DNA of 64,000 nt from Exobasidium rhododendri (Eukaryota > Basidiomycota > Exobasidiomycetes > Exobasidiales > Exobasidiaceae): assembly GCA_026210745.1 (NCBI GenBank), contig CP110630.1, positions 6,262,001 to 6,326,000 of the forward strand, read 5' to 3'. Position numbers and translations under genes: made by a program. Below the pieces are notes generated by a model that made no database searches, was not told where the DNA came from, and worked only from the letters and a program-made list of their open reading frames with translations. Each line of letters opens with the position of its first letter. The first letter of the stretch is position 1. Shown here one piece after another: positions 10,806 to 20,728 of the stretch.

Positions 10806-11216
10806 CCAGCGGTATACGTGCATGATCAAGTAAATGTAGTTCTACCTGAGAGCGACTGATCTGATGTATCCACCGACACTGGTCTAGAATTCTGACGCAA
10901 CTTCAACGGCAAGAAAATGATTCATGTTAGTAGCCAAAGTATCATTCAGCCTTATTTGCGATAGAAATGCTGTGTCGTACCAGTTGTGCTTCTGAATGAG
11001 CTACAGTCAGTATGTAGTAGACAAAGCATTACTGATCGTACTCTTCAAACCGAGGCACCTTCCGCCGTGCTACGCTTCACCCAGTCGCTTCACACTGCAC
11101 CGAGACGCCCGCGAGATAAGATGCGACGTCGGGTGGACACACCTTGTAAGACTTCTTCTGTCCTGACTCCCTTCTTCCACCATAATCATCTACATCACAT
11201 CCATCGTTATCCTGCT
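10806..11216. other. Intergenic, SSP2-SSP3
   Basis: About 410 bases. An in-frame ATG at 11121 would extend SSP3 by 32 residues, but that would bury the signal peptide. Otherwise I see nothing. Confidence 0.4.
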
Positions 11217-12140
11217 ATGCTAATCGTGATCAACCTCTTTTGCCTCTTTTATCTCTTCATCTTCTCTGCCAATGCTGCCCCCGTCAAGAGTGGAAGGGGT
11301 CGCAATTCCGTTGCTGAGAAGCGTCCTGTGCAAGAACACGCACAAAGAGCAGCTCACCGAGGCAGGCAGATCCTACCCATGCCTTCCGCCTCCGACTTGC
11401 ATCACTCACAGCAAATTGCAGACACTACCAAGAACATTAATTACGTTCCTAGCGCCCTCGAGCATCAACTGTACCAGGAGCAAGTCGAGCGGACTCATCA
11501 GGCCAACGTGAGAGCAATGCAAGAGTTCGACGCCTTCCTTTCGGGTGATGTTCGACACCTGTACAAACAGCCGGCCATCAATTTTCACGGTCACGTCATC
11601 CCAGAACAGACTCCAGTCGTGTGGGATCATAGGCGAGATCAAATGCTGGGAGGCAATACTCCTCATCAAAGTGGCTCCTTCACACACCTCCGTCAGTCCT
11701 TCCACCACGTCAATTTGCAACAAGACTCTCTCTTATTCCCACAACCTTTTAGTCACGCCGGCCAATCGTATGCTGCCCCGATCTTTGTACCTGATGAGCC
11801 TCTGGAGGATACAATCAAAGCGCGAAGAGAAAAGGAGAAGTACAAACGCAAAGGAAAGCAGGTCGGAGGAAGTCGCTCGAGGGGAATTTTCGATGAAGAG
11901 CATCTCAAATTCGCCGATCACCGGGCAAGTCGAGGTCTTCAACAAGGTAAGCTTTCCTTTGGCAAGTCGGTAAGCGATCAACGGCCACGCAACGACAGAG
12001 AGGATCATGCCCACGAATACGAGCAGTACTCCCCTCAACTGATAGAGCACAACGATCATCCTGGGGCACAGTACGGGCAGGACGTCTTGTTCATGGGTAG
12101 TAGGTACGATTATACAGGTCCGGAAAGCTCAGGACATTGA
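11217..12140 (+). CDS. SSP3: secreted His/Gln-rich protein, unknown function
   Basis: 307 residues from the ATG at 11217, which begins a strong signal peptide (MLIVINLFCLFYLFIFSANA, cleavage before APVKS). The mature chain has no cysteine and is rich in His, Gln and Arg. A basic block (KARREKEKYKRKGKQ, about residues 203-217) could serve as a dibasic processing or nuclear-type signal, and the C-terminus is polar. An ATG at 11121 would add 32 residues before the hydrophobic core and is less likely. The stop codon lies 30 bases from the stop of the convergent membrane-protein gene. No recognised domain. It is the longest SSP product. Confidence 0.72.
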   Translation: MLIVINLFCLFYLFIFSANAAPVKSGRGRNSVAEKRPVQEHAQRAAHRGRQILPMPSASDLHHSQQIADTTKNINYVPSALEHQLYQEQVERTHQANVRAMQEFDAFLSGDVRHLYKQPAINFHGHVIPEQTPVVWDHRRDQMLGGNTPHQSGSFTHLRQSFHHVNLQQDSLLFPQPFSHAGQSYAAPIFVPDEPLEDTIKARREKEKYKRKGKQVGGSRSRGIFDEEHLKFADHRASRGLQQGKLSFGKSVSDQRPRNDREDHAHEYEQYSPQLIEHNDHPGAQYGQDVLFMGSRYDYTGPESSGH

Positions 12141-12169
12141 GGCAATCTTCTCTCCCTGCTATTGCATTG

Positions 12170-14170
12170 TCATTTTCTCTCCTTTGTCTTTCCGCACTGG
12201 AACACCCAAGAGATTGTGGGCCAGAGGTGGTCTTTTGCGGTAAAGTAGAGTCCCTCGAGGAAGACGTGGTGGTCTCGGAATCTGTTCTCTTCGAACGTGT
12301 CATTGCCTTCGATCGCTGCCTTGTATCGTCGCCAGACTCTCCATCCGAATGCATACTCCCACACGAAGTGCCAGATGAAGCGGCCCGAAAAGTGGACGAG
12401 GGCGAGGACGGCAACGATCATGGGCACAGTGGTGAGATAGCCGGCGTTGCTGTCTTGGAAGGAGAGAGGCGACTGTCCGGTCGAGTCGCTCGGATCGCTG
12501 GTCGTCGCATGAAGCTGATAGACGTGTGCATACGTGAGGAAGCCGAAGATGAGCGTCAAGCTGGGTAGTAAAGAGGATAATCATGTAAACAATGCAACCT
12601 ACTTCGCGCTTTTATAACTCACAAGGCGAGCCCGGTGATGATGCGGGTGAGGGTGTCCCAGTGCAGGAGGTACACGAAGATCCATCGCAGGAACCCGTTG
12701 TCGCTGTTGTTGAACGGTCTACTGAGTGGGTGCGAGCTGCGTACGGCACTGAGGAGGTAGAGCAGTGCTGCCCAGAGGCTTAACAGTGCGCTGCCCAAGA
12801 AGAGAGTGAATGAGGCAGCAATGAATGTGGCATGTTGAGTGCTCTTGGGATCGACTCCAATGACTAATTGAATGCTTGACGCTGCCGTGCCGAGTATGAG
12901 ACCAGTCTGCAGCATCAAAGACAAGGTTCAGAGAAAGATCAGTCTGTATACTGCAGCCCCATCATACGGCACTCACGATGACGCCTTCCGTCTGGAACAG
13001 ACTTAGAGAGTCAGCTTGGGCCTGTCTGGCTCTGTCGATGCCGGTCTCGTTGATGACGGCTACTCTTTCTAGGCAGTTGGCAAAATGTTGTGTCACGTCT
13101 CGGGCCTTGAGCAGCATCGAATGTTGGTTTTCAACTGAGTCACTCATATTTGGGTGTGCTGCTCTTCCCTCATTGACAGCGACGACGATCGGTAAGGACT
13201 GATAACGATCTGAGAATGGAAGTATGGTATCAGCGTCGTTCAACAGCAATGATATACAGCATGTAGACACGATACCTTGCTTGGGTTGAGCACGTCGATG
13301 CTCACTCTTGTCTACCGGGAAGATGTCGTAGGCGTCTCTCAATACGGCGCGGAGCGACTGAAAAGCAGGGCGGTGACGAGCCAGGTACATTGTTTCGATT
13401 GCGTTGATCAGGTAGTGCATCTCCTTGCGCAGACACATTGAGCAGATCTGAAGATGCTTGTCGAACAGAGTCTCGCTCATGTCGATGTACTGGAACGGCT
13501 GTTCATTTTGCCAGGCATCGTAGCCCGGCTCAAAGAGCTGTCGGGTAGAGACATGAGCACGCAAGTGGCTTGCTCGACCCACCTCCAGCTTTGCTTTGCC
13601 TTCAAAGGTGTAGTGGTGAGCCGTCAGGAAAGGGATGACTTTTTCCATGAGAAAAACGCCCGCGTCCAACTCCATCGAGCTGTCCTTCACTGCGGTATTC
13701 TGCTCGTCATTGTAGGCCTTCAGTCGATCTTTCCCTCTGTGCTGTACAAGGTGCCACCAGCGATATGTCCATAGACCAAGAGCGTAGGCTGTGTATACCA
13801 GCTGATTTGAGCCTCCCAAATCGTTGAGACGGACGGAAAACTCGTACAGATTGGCAGACAGATAGCCGATGGTCTCGTGCAACAAGACAAGTTCTTCCCT
13901 TGGCGTACCTGGTTTGTCAGGGTGAAATGCGTCCGGAGCAACGAGGTTTCTCCCTGTACACAAGAAGACACATTGTCTTGTAAGCTCATCTCAACTGATA
14001 GAGGTACAATGGAATCGTGCCAACTCACAGGCGCTCCTCCAATCACGATGGATGAAGGTCGAGGTGCAGAGTTTGAGCGTGTGTGTGCCAGTCGGCCTGC
14101 CCACTTCTCCTCGAATCATGCGCTGCTGCGTGCCGATGCAATCATCCTTTTTATCGATAAGAGACATCAT
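12170..14170 (-). CDS. Multi-span membrane protein of unknown function
   Basis: Five exons are inferred: 14170-14029, 13953-13276, 13209-12977, 12906-12623 and 12560-12170, giving 575 residues. The N-terminal 350 residues are largely soluble, with one moderately hydrophobic stretch (QLVYTAYALGLWTYRWW). The C-terminal part has four or five membrane spans, among them FIAASFTLFLGSALLSLWAA, LTLIFGFLTYAHVYQ and VPMIVAVLALVHFSGRFI. I do not recognise the family. It is the only minus-strand gene inside the secreted-protein block. The 66-nt intron 13275-13210 has no in-frame stop, so retention would insert 22 residues. The start could also be the adjacent ATG at 14167. Confidence 0.75.
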
Positions 14171-14699
14171 TTAGGTCTCGTGTCGTGGAAGACGAGGAGG
14201 ATCGTGTCGATGCGTAGTCCCCCTTCAATGCGCACACGGGTGTCTGCGAGTACGCTGCCATTAGCTCGTTACTAATTCGCCCTGCTCTTGCCAACGAGCA
14301 CCGACCACTCAGATGCCAGCAAGATCGTACACCCCACATCATTCCAAACCAAACATAGAGCTACTTGTTCAAGGGGAAAGGAGGGCGCATGAGAGGTAGC
14401 CGGTGGAAGAGTGAAATCATTGCTTTGTAAACCGTTGCGGAGTCTGATTCTGTTCAGTTGCTCGTCTTTGTGAATGCGCGCGACTCTGAGACCCTGTGGG
14501 TGAGGAGCACATCACCGAGGAGGTTCCGCTCTAGTCGTCATAGTCTCCAGTCCGTACCTAGCCTTCATCTCATGCACCACACATGAATTCTCGGCCCGCC
14601 TCTGTCTTTATCATAACAAACTATCTCCTCACATATAATCCAGCTTCGACCTTTTGCTTTTCTCTCTCTATCCTCCTTACCACACCTGAACATCTTCTC
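14171..14699. other. Divergent promoter region, membrane protein / SSP4
   Basis: About 530 bases between divergent starts. A TATAAT-type box at 14634-14639 lies 66 nt before the SSP4 ATG. No additional gene seen. Confidence 0.45.
14634..14639 (+). promoter_or_regulatory. TATA-like box of SSP4
   Basis: ACATATAATC context, 66 nt upstream of the ATG. The spacing matches the boxes of SSP5, 7, 8, 9 and 10. Confidence 0.45.
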
Positions 14700-15359
14700 A
14701 TGAAAGCTCCATTGGCAGTGCTGGTCGCTGCAGTGGCTCTGATCGCTCACCAGGGCACAGTACTGGGAGGCCCACTCCCATCTGGGAGAGAAAAGAAGAA
14801 TCTCAGAGCGCCATCGACTCCTCATCCTGGTCGCAGCTACAGACCACAGGGTGAGTCGCGTTATAGCTCAGTCAGCGTCATGCTGTCTCCTTGTTCCTTA
14901 TAAATAGTTCAATTCTCCCCAGTCCGCTTCCCTTCTCGTAGTTCTGAAGACTTTTCAACCTCGGACAGAACGGATCCCCGCGATCCCGCATCGAATCCGT
15001 ACTATCCGTACTATCATCAATCGGAAGACGGTGCTCAGCATTTCCAGTACGTGCAGGATAGACCACATGCAAGGACAGAAGGCAGAAGAGAGTACCGATG
15101 GAACTACGATCCCAGCACGGATATTAACACGATTGCTCAGCTCACACAAGAGGAGCAGACGACTAGCATTCGAGGACGTCTGCTCCCTTATACGCCTAGT
15201 CAACACCTGTATGACACTCACTTGACGACCACTCCTCCGCACATAGGTGACCCTGGCCCTAGCAGTGCCGTGTTCCGTGACAGTAGTGAAGAACTTCCCT
15301 ACCGTGACCGTGACCGCACCCCACCTCGACGTCGATTCGACGCAATGCAAGATGACTAA
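14700..15359 (+). CDS. SSP4: secreted protein with WxxD module
   Basis: Exons 14700-14850 and 14923-15359 give 195 residues. Exon 1 is a signal-peptide module (MKAPLAVLVAAVALIAHQG, cleavage near VLG-GPL) ending in a phase-1 intron after codon 50. Exon 2 is cysteine-free and Tyr/Arg/Pro-rich. Residues 107-126 form the module EYRWNYDP...EEQ, with Trp110, Asp113 and Asp117, shared with SSP6 (EYRWGYDP) and, more distantly, SSP7 and SSP8. The tail is Arg-rich (RDRDRTPPRRR). Similarity to SSP6 in signal-peptide DNA, intron phase and module shows they are duplicates. No known family. Confidence 0.78.
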
Positions 15360-15905
15360 TCTGGTCACTACACCGTCAACGGCGTTCTTTAGTGATCAGC
15401 ATGAAGGGTACGGCAGGACAGACGGCGATCTGATGGTTCATGTACAGCGCCAAAATGTGTAAAGGGAAGGCGTAGGTTAAGTCCAGAAATACGCTTGCTC
15501 GATTCGTTCAACGCACTCTTGTTGCTTTATCGATCTCATTGATGTACGGCTAATGTGATCTGATCTCCAATCGTTCTCTATTCGATCTCTGCTGCTGAAA
15601 GGACAAAGCGTGGTTTCCTGCGTAGAGGACGCTCTCTGTCCTGTATCATCGTGCATAAGAGGGAAAGAGTCACTGCGTCATGACCGACGCCCACATGAAA
15701 AACATACAACACATCAAGATCGAAAGCTGAGTGTGCTTTGAAGCGACCTCGAAATCGGCGATTCTTCGGTGGCGGGAGCACTGCTTTCGCGTATGTTTCC
15801 TCGAGTTTGCATTGGAGTTAGAGGGAGTATTCGCATATAAAGCGGAGACTTCCCCGCCTTCTCCTCTTCTTCCCCCTCAATTCCTTATTCGCCTTCTTGA
15901 CCATC
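15360..15905. other. Intergenic, SSP4-SSP5
   Basis: About 545 bases with no gene. A TATAAAG box at 15836-15842 is the only element seen. Confidence 0.45.
15836..15842 (+). promoter_or_regulatory. TATA box of SSP5
   Basis: CATATAAAGCG, 70 nt before the ATG at 15906 and followed by a C/T-rich leader. Confidence 0.55.
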
Positions 15906-16793
15906 ATGATGAAGTCATTATTCTGTAACGCAACGCTGGTCACGGCCGCCCTTTTCATGATGCAAGTCTCCGCAAGACCTCTGCCTGCGGGCAGTGAAGA
16001 CATGGACCGCATCACGATTGGAAAGGATCGGATCAGGTTGAGAAGTCAAAGGAGAACACCGGCACCAGGAGACAGCATCATGCTCTCTGACACAGTAGCG
16101 CCTACTCCTCGAAGCAGGCGTCAGGTCGCTAACATGATACCTTCTGGCTCTCAAGACAGGCATGATGTCTCGGACACAATACCCCGCACTCCTCGAAGCA
16201 GGCCGAGACACCCTGACTCAGGATCGCCCACTCCTCGAAGCAGGCTCAGGAACCCTGACGCTGAATCATCCACTCCTCGAAGCAGGCCCGCAGGATCATC
16301 CACTCCTCGAAATAGGTTAAGGCTTTCCGACACGGTAGCACCGACTCCTCGTAGTCGACAGGCAGTGTCCGAAATGGTACCTTCCGCCTATCAGGAACCG
16401 TCAGCTTTTGCCGAGAGACACCGACAGGTCATGAATCAATTTGCGAATTATCTGCCTTCTCATGAACATGACGTACAGCAGAGTGGGATCGATTCCGAGG
16501 GATACCCTGTATACTCCTCTCCGTTGATCAACAGCGATCACTTTCAAGAAGGACAACAGTATGCTGACACTTACACGCCCAGTGATACGCCGTCTAGCAG
16601 CAGAAGACTTCGAGGTAGCAGATTCGATGACGAAACGCCTCCTCTCACCGAGGAAGAGATCGGTCTTCTCGTAGGAATGTATGGTCTCTATGAATTCAGA
16701 ATGTACGAGCAGATGAAACCAGCTCAAAAACGACTTTATGCGTTAAATATACGCCCTCGTCTTTACTCTACAGATGAGGACGAGGACTCCTAG
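15906..16793 (+). CDS. SSP5: secreted protein with TPRSR repeats
   Basis: 295 residues, no intron. Tandem ATGs at 15906 and 15909 begin a signal peptide (core FCNATLVTAALFMMQV, cleavage after VSA). The region from about residue 60 to 165 carries six [TS]-P-R-[SN]-R units, most reading TPRSR. The array is bracketed by two longer copies (SDTVAPTPRSR...MIPSGSQ and SDTVAPTPRSR...MVPSAYQ). The C-terminal region is Tyr/Glu-rich with a helical LTEEEIGLLVGMYGLYEF stretch and an acidic end, unlike the basic tails of the other SSPs. The mature chain is cysteine-free. The repeats look like an intrinsically disordered basic segment. Function unknown. Confidence 0.77.
   Translation: MMKSLFCNATLVTAALFMMQVSARPLPAGSEDMDRITIGKDRIRLRSQRRTPAPGDSIMLSDTVAPTPRSRRQVANMIPSGSQDRHDVSDTIPRTPRSRPRHPDSGSPTPRSRLRNPDAESSTPRSRPAGSSTPRNRLRLSDTVAPTPRSRQAVSEMVPSAYQEPSAFAERHRQVMNQFANYLPSHEHDVQQSGIDSEGYPVYSSPLINSDHFQEGQQYADTYTPSDTPSSSRRLRGSRFDDETPPLTEEEIGLLVGMYGLYEFRMYEQMKPAQKRLYALNIRPRLYSTDEDEDS
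16107..16363 (+). repeat. Internal CCTACTCCTCGAAGCAGG-type repeat array in SSP5
   Basis: Six imperfect copies of an ACTCCTCGAAGCAGG-like unit (near 16110, 16190, 16229, 16274, 16301 and 16346) encode the TPRSR motifs at irregular spacing of 27 to 80 nt. Copy 5 reads AATAGG (TPRNR) and copy 6 has drifted at synonymous sites, so the array has expanded and then diverged. Confidence 0.75.
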
Positions 16794-17819
16794 GTGGGCA
16801 TAAATGTTACTTTAAGTCGCGACGCTGTCCGGCTGGTAGCTCGCGCTTGGCTTGTCATGTTCAAGTCGAGCTCTTCTCTAATGTACAGCGTCATCCATTC
16901 TGCTCATATGATTAATGAATGAAAATCGCTCCTTCAAATCTCTTTCACGCAAGAATGCACTCGACCCTTTCGATTGATGCAGAGTACTTATGAGCTGCAG
17001 CACAATACTGTCCTACAGGTAGTGTTGCAAAATTGCTTGGCATTCGGCACTTCCTCGGTCAATGCCCTGTTGAGCTGGCTATCTCCTGCCATGACTGAGC
17101 GTTGTAGCAGCAGCTCGACTCGATCTCTTTGACACCTTAGTCGCTCTGGGACGCAAGAGTATACGGTAGTGGCGAGCGAAGCAAACTTCATCTCTCCTTT
17201 ACAAGACCAGCAATGTGTGGATCGTAGATGTTATCCGCGGTAAGATTAATACAAGTATCGTTAAAAGAGTAGTACAGTAGGAAAACGTGGACCGGCTAGT
17301 CCGCGCTAATCGTGCACTTGCAAGGAAAAAATTCCACTTCAACCTGCTTCCTGCTTCAATTATTACTTGCGAAGTAAGAGCGTTTATCAAATAGGACGAC
17401 GCTGTACCATAATACATCATAATCTCGCAGAGGCGCCATCGCGCAAGACGAAGCTCAAATGACGGGAGAAGACGAGGTCTTGTTGTGCCGACGATGAGAT
17501 GCAAAGGTAAACCTCCCCTATAAAGCTTATGAAGAACCGCAATAGTTGCTCTTTAATTTATGCATTGCTTCGGGAGCACCTCGGCCTGCGCCTTTCTGAT
17601 CTTATAATTATGTGGGCACAGAAGCAACGGTTTGTGTTTGAGGTCACTTTCACTTACAGACGCAGGAGACAAACGAAGCTGGTAACACATCTCATCACGT
17701 TTCCAGAGGAGCAAAGGAGATAAAGGACTAGCAGGGAGGACACAGGGCGAACTTCTTGTCACTGAAGCCACCACCTTCTCTTTTCATTCTTCTCTTCTTT
17801 CTGGCGATACTTGTCGATC
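16794..17819. other. Gene-free gap, SSP5-SSP6
   Basis: About 1 kb, the longest gap in the cluster. A TATAAAG at 17519-17525 lies about 300 nt before SSP6, too far for a usual TATA without a leader intron. A TATAAT at 17602 is another weak candidate. I see no decayed SSP copy by eye. Confidence 0.45.
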
Positions 17820-18431
17820 ATGAGAACTTCTTTTGCAGTGCTGGTCAGCGTTGCTGTTGTGCTGATCCAAGGTGGCGGCATTGTTCACGGCAAACCCACA
17901 AAATCGAACCTGATCGACAGACAAGCATTTAACCCTCAGCAGGATCTTGAGCATCATCAACCGCAAAGTGAGTCGTTCACCGGGTCACATCAGCCTTGCA
18001 TTCGCTTCTTTTTGAGCTACCATCAAATCTGACCTGATTGTACTCCTTCGTCGATGAAAGTGCATCCTTCGCCTCTAGAACGGCAGTCGAGCGATCCCCA
18101 ATCAGTAAGCCATACTCCCTTGACCTTTCTTGGAAGAGACATGGACGGCTCCCGTGAAACTCAAGCTGGACCATCAGCAGGTCAAGCACCAGAGTACCGT
18201 TGGGGCTATGATCCTGCCGTGGATCCAGCTACCCTTTCTCGAATGAATGCGGAGCAAAAGAGGGCCGCCTTTGGAGTGTATCTCTTCCCAGCCTCTCCCA
18301 CCACATACGATGCAGCACTCCCACACGCTTCTTCAATGGACACTACAGGGCCAAGTCAGGGAGCGTATCCTTTCCCTGGGAAGAATTGGACCCGCCGTAT
18401 TCGTGATCGCTCTCCTCATCGACGACAGTAA
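17820..18431 (+). CDS. SSP6: secreted protein with WxxD module, SSP4 paralogue
   Basis: Exons 17820-17967 and 18079-18431 give 166 residues. Exon 1 encodes a signal peptide (MRTSFAVLVSVAVVLIQGG, cleavage near VHG-KPT) and ends phase 1 after codon 49, as in SSP4. Exon 2 has the EYRWGYDP module (Trp91, Asp94, Asp98) followed by AEQKRAAFGVYLFP and an Arg-rich tail (TRRIRDRSPHRRQ). No cysteine in the mature part. The acceptor at 18078 (CCTCTAG) is chosen over an AAAG at 18060 because of its pyrimidine tract and in-frame join. Clearly a duplicate of SSP4. Confidence 0.78.
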
Positions 18432-18883
18432 GCTGTGTACATGATGTGCAGCACTTTTGAGCCCAATAAATTGAAACATGAGCTGTGATTTCTTTGCAGT
18501 CCCTTGCTGTGCATGTGGGCTGAATGAGTAAGAACCGAGAGAGCGCCGATTCACAGTCGAGTGATATGCGGTAAAACGTCTTCCATTGTTGTTCCGAATT
18601 ACCGCAATACTTCTCGATACTGTATTCGATCACACTACATCATTCTCGGGAGTATTCTGGTCATAATACGCCATATCGACTAATGAAGCACACACAGCTG
18701 ACGCCGCAGCATCGACGCCCTCATTCTACCATAGGACAGCGGTGTATCGCCATGGCATCTAAGGGAATACTGATCTTCACTTGATCAGACCACCCTACCT
18801 GCACATATAAGAGCGAAGAGTGCTAGAGATCCCTCTTCCTTGGTTCCAGGTCCAAGTGCAGTCGAAGAGACATTCGCGACAAG
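18432..18883. other. Intergenic, SSP6-SSP7
   Basis: About 450 bases. TATAAGAG at 18806-18813 is the only element seen. Confidence 0.45.
18806..18813 (+). promoter_or_regulatory. TATA box of SSP7
   Basis: GCACATATAAGAGCG, 78 nt upstream of the ATG. Confidence 0.55.
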
Positions 18884-19519
18884 ATGAAGGCTTCTACTGC
18901 AGTGATGTTCACCGTCGCAATCGTACTGGTGTATGATACGACGTCAGTATCTGCGATCCCTACTCCTTATGGCGCGAACACTAACGCAAACATAAATCTT
19001 CGGTATGGCTCAGAAAGAGGACCCCTGTCCCATCGAACAAGATTTATCTCCGCTGAAGAGAGAGAAGCGCTTCCATGGAATCAAGATCAAATAGTGAATC
19101 ACTCTGACATGTCGCGCAGACCGGAGGAAGAAGTGATGGCGCTGTATGGAGGAAACCCGTATGCGTACACTTACGTCGACGAGGGACAAGTCCACACTCC
19201 ACCGGCGTACACACATAGTCTCGAGGAGTCGCACGCACCACCAACTTCTCCTAGGCGTCATGGTCTTCCCCGAACATCGCAAACGAGGGATTTCACACCC
19301 GAAATGGTGCAGATACTGACAGCGACACTCACGGAAGAGAATTACCGGGACTTCCTTCGACAGTCCCCTCAGAATCAGCAAGAGCTCTTGCAGCACATTT
19401 ACGACCATCTGCTAACCATTCCAGAGCTTAGCCACTTGCTTACGAATAACACAACTACCTCTCACCATCGTCCGAGAAGCGATCGCAGCACTCGGCCTCG
19501 TCGTGGAAGAGATCAGTAA
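18884..19519 (+). CDS. SSP7: secreted protein, WxxDQI-NHS type
   Basis: 211 residues, single exon. Signal peptide MKASTAVMFTVAIVLVYDTT with cleavage after SVSA. The mature protein is cysteine-free. Trp65 begins the motif WNQDQIVNHS, followed by EEEVMALYGGNPY and a Tyr-rich stretch ending YVDEG; SSP8 has WRHDQILNHS, EERMNMIGG and YTDE in the same order. A helical region (about residues 140-185) contains LTEENYRDFLRQSPQNQQEL. The tail is Arg-rich (DRSTRPRRGRDQ). Alignment of the Trp/Asp/Glu positions with SSP4 and SSP6 needs no gaps. No known domain. Confidence 0.78.
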   Translation: MKASTAVMFTVAIVLVYDTTSVSAIPTPYGANTNANINLRYGSERGPLSHRTRFISAEEREALPWNQDQIVNHSDMSRRPEEEVMALYGGNPYAYTYVDEGQVHTPPAYTHSLEESHAPPTSPRRHGLPRTSQTRDFTPEMVQILTATLTEENYRDFLRQSPQNQQELLQHIYDHLLTIPELSHLLTNNTTTSHHRPRSDRSTRPRRGRDQ

Positions 19520-19951
19520 GACGAGGCGATACTCAATAGATTAACATGGCAATCCTCTGCGTCTTTGGTTGACACTGCTCCATCGTCACTGCGGATCCGT
19601 AGCTCGACAAAGGTGTTATGTCGCTTTGTATGCAGCTGCATGTTCATGCCTTTCGATCTATTCGGCTTCAAGCATTATATGTGACTTTTGACATATTGCT
19701 TAAGCTGTGTCTGAACGGGCGCTATACTTTTCTTACCTTTTTCACACCTACACTGCCATGCTTACTCCAGCAAGATCTTTCTTTCGCGGTCGAGTGAGTG
19801 CCAAGCTTTAATGCGCAGGACAGAAGAAGATGACTACGGGAATAAGAGTCAGCAAAATTTCAATTACTATAAGACAGTTAGCCTTTCGAGCTCTCCTTCC
19901 TACCTCATCTTCTCAGACTTCCTCTTCCCTTCGACCCTGTCTATCTTCACG
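19520..19951. other. Intergenic, SSP7-SSP8
   Basis: About 430 bases. An upstream in-frame ATG at 19811 would extend SSP8, but it lies before the TATAAG at 19868 and would bury the signal peptide. Confidence 0.45.
19868..19873 (+). promoter_or_regulatory. TATA-like box of SSP8
   Basis: TACTATAAGACAG, 84 nt upstream of the ATG at 19952. Confidence 0.45.
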
Positions 19952-20728
19952 ATGAAGTCCTTCGCTACAGTGCTGGTCACTGCTGCTCTCCTCTTGGCTC
20001 CCCACACTGCATCGGGCAGTGCAATGTCCTCACCTGCTCGTTTCTTCCAGAACAGACTTGAAGAAGACCTCTCGCCTCCTCTGCTGAATCAGACAGTGGA
20101 CTTGACCGATACGCCCTGGAGGCATGATCAGATCTTGAATCACTCTACTCTAGCGCACTTGGACCACGAAGAGCGAATGAATATGATCGGAGGTCATCCC
20201 GCTCATACCTGGGCATACACCGACGAACGAGAAGAGCCATTTTACTATTCCACTCCTTCAAACACTTTGTTCGATCAATCCCCTGCCTTTGAGCCTTTGG
20301 ATCCCACCCTGTTCACCAGAGAAGAACAGCAAGCGTACAACAGACTCAGTCAAGAAGAACAAGAAGCGTACTTTTCAAGGCAAGTTTCATCACTTCAAGC
20401 GCAGAGGGAAGCACTGGAAGAGACATTGTCGGAGCTTCAAGCGGAAGCACACAGTCATGTCGATCAGGCAAATAATGGCCGCCGCTCCGTACGAAGTCGC
20501 CGGGGTGCAGCCATGTTTGCGCCGTCTACTAGTGGACGACGACGCAGATCAGGGAGGCACAACCCAGGACAGCGACAAGCTCACTACCAAGAGCAAGTAT
20601 TCGAGCTTCAAGCGCAAGTCGGATCATTGAACAATAGAGTGATGCAGCTCGAAAGACAAGGCAATCAACCTGTAGCATCGAGTAGTAGGCGGTCAAGTCG
20701 CAGCAGTCGTCGTAACTCGCATGAGTGA
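19952..20728 (+). CDS. SSP8: secreted protein, SSP7 paralogue with coiled coil
   Basis: 258 residues from the ATG at 19952, which starts a signal peptide (MKSFATVLVTAALLLAPHTA, cleavage near SG-SAM). Trp56 opens WRHDQILNHS, then EERMNMIGGHP and YTDE, aligned with SSP7. A Glu/Gln-rich helical part follows, with two EEQ units (LFTREEQQAY, RLSQEEQEAY) and a leucine-heptad coil near residues 150-170. Then come two Arg/Ser-rich stretches (RRSVRSRRG, SGRRRRSGR), a second short coil (VFELQAQVGSLNNRVMQLER) and an RSSRSSRRNSHE tail. No cysteine. Probably a fusion or elongation of the SSP7 type. Function unknown. Confidence 0.78.
   Translation: MKSFATVLVTAALLLAPHTASGSAMSSPARFFQNRLEEDLSPPLLNQTVDLTDTPWRHDQILNHSTLAHLDHEERMNMIGGHPAHTWAYTDEREEPFYYSTPSNTLFDQSPAFEPLDPTLFTREEQQAYNRLSQEEQEAYFSRQVSSLQAQREALEETLSELQAEAHSHVDQANNGRRSVRSRRGAAMFAPSTSGRRRRSGRHNPGQRQAHYQEQVFELQAQVGSLNNRVMQLERQGNQPVASSSRRSSRSSRRNSHE

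Noticed and set aside
17519-17525. TATAAAG as the SSP6 TATA box
   Set aside because: It is about 300 nt from the start codon, unlike the 66-85 nt spacing of its paralogues, and no leader intron with clear signals closes the gap.
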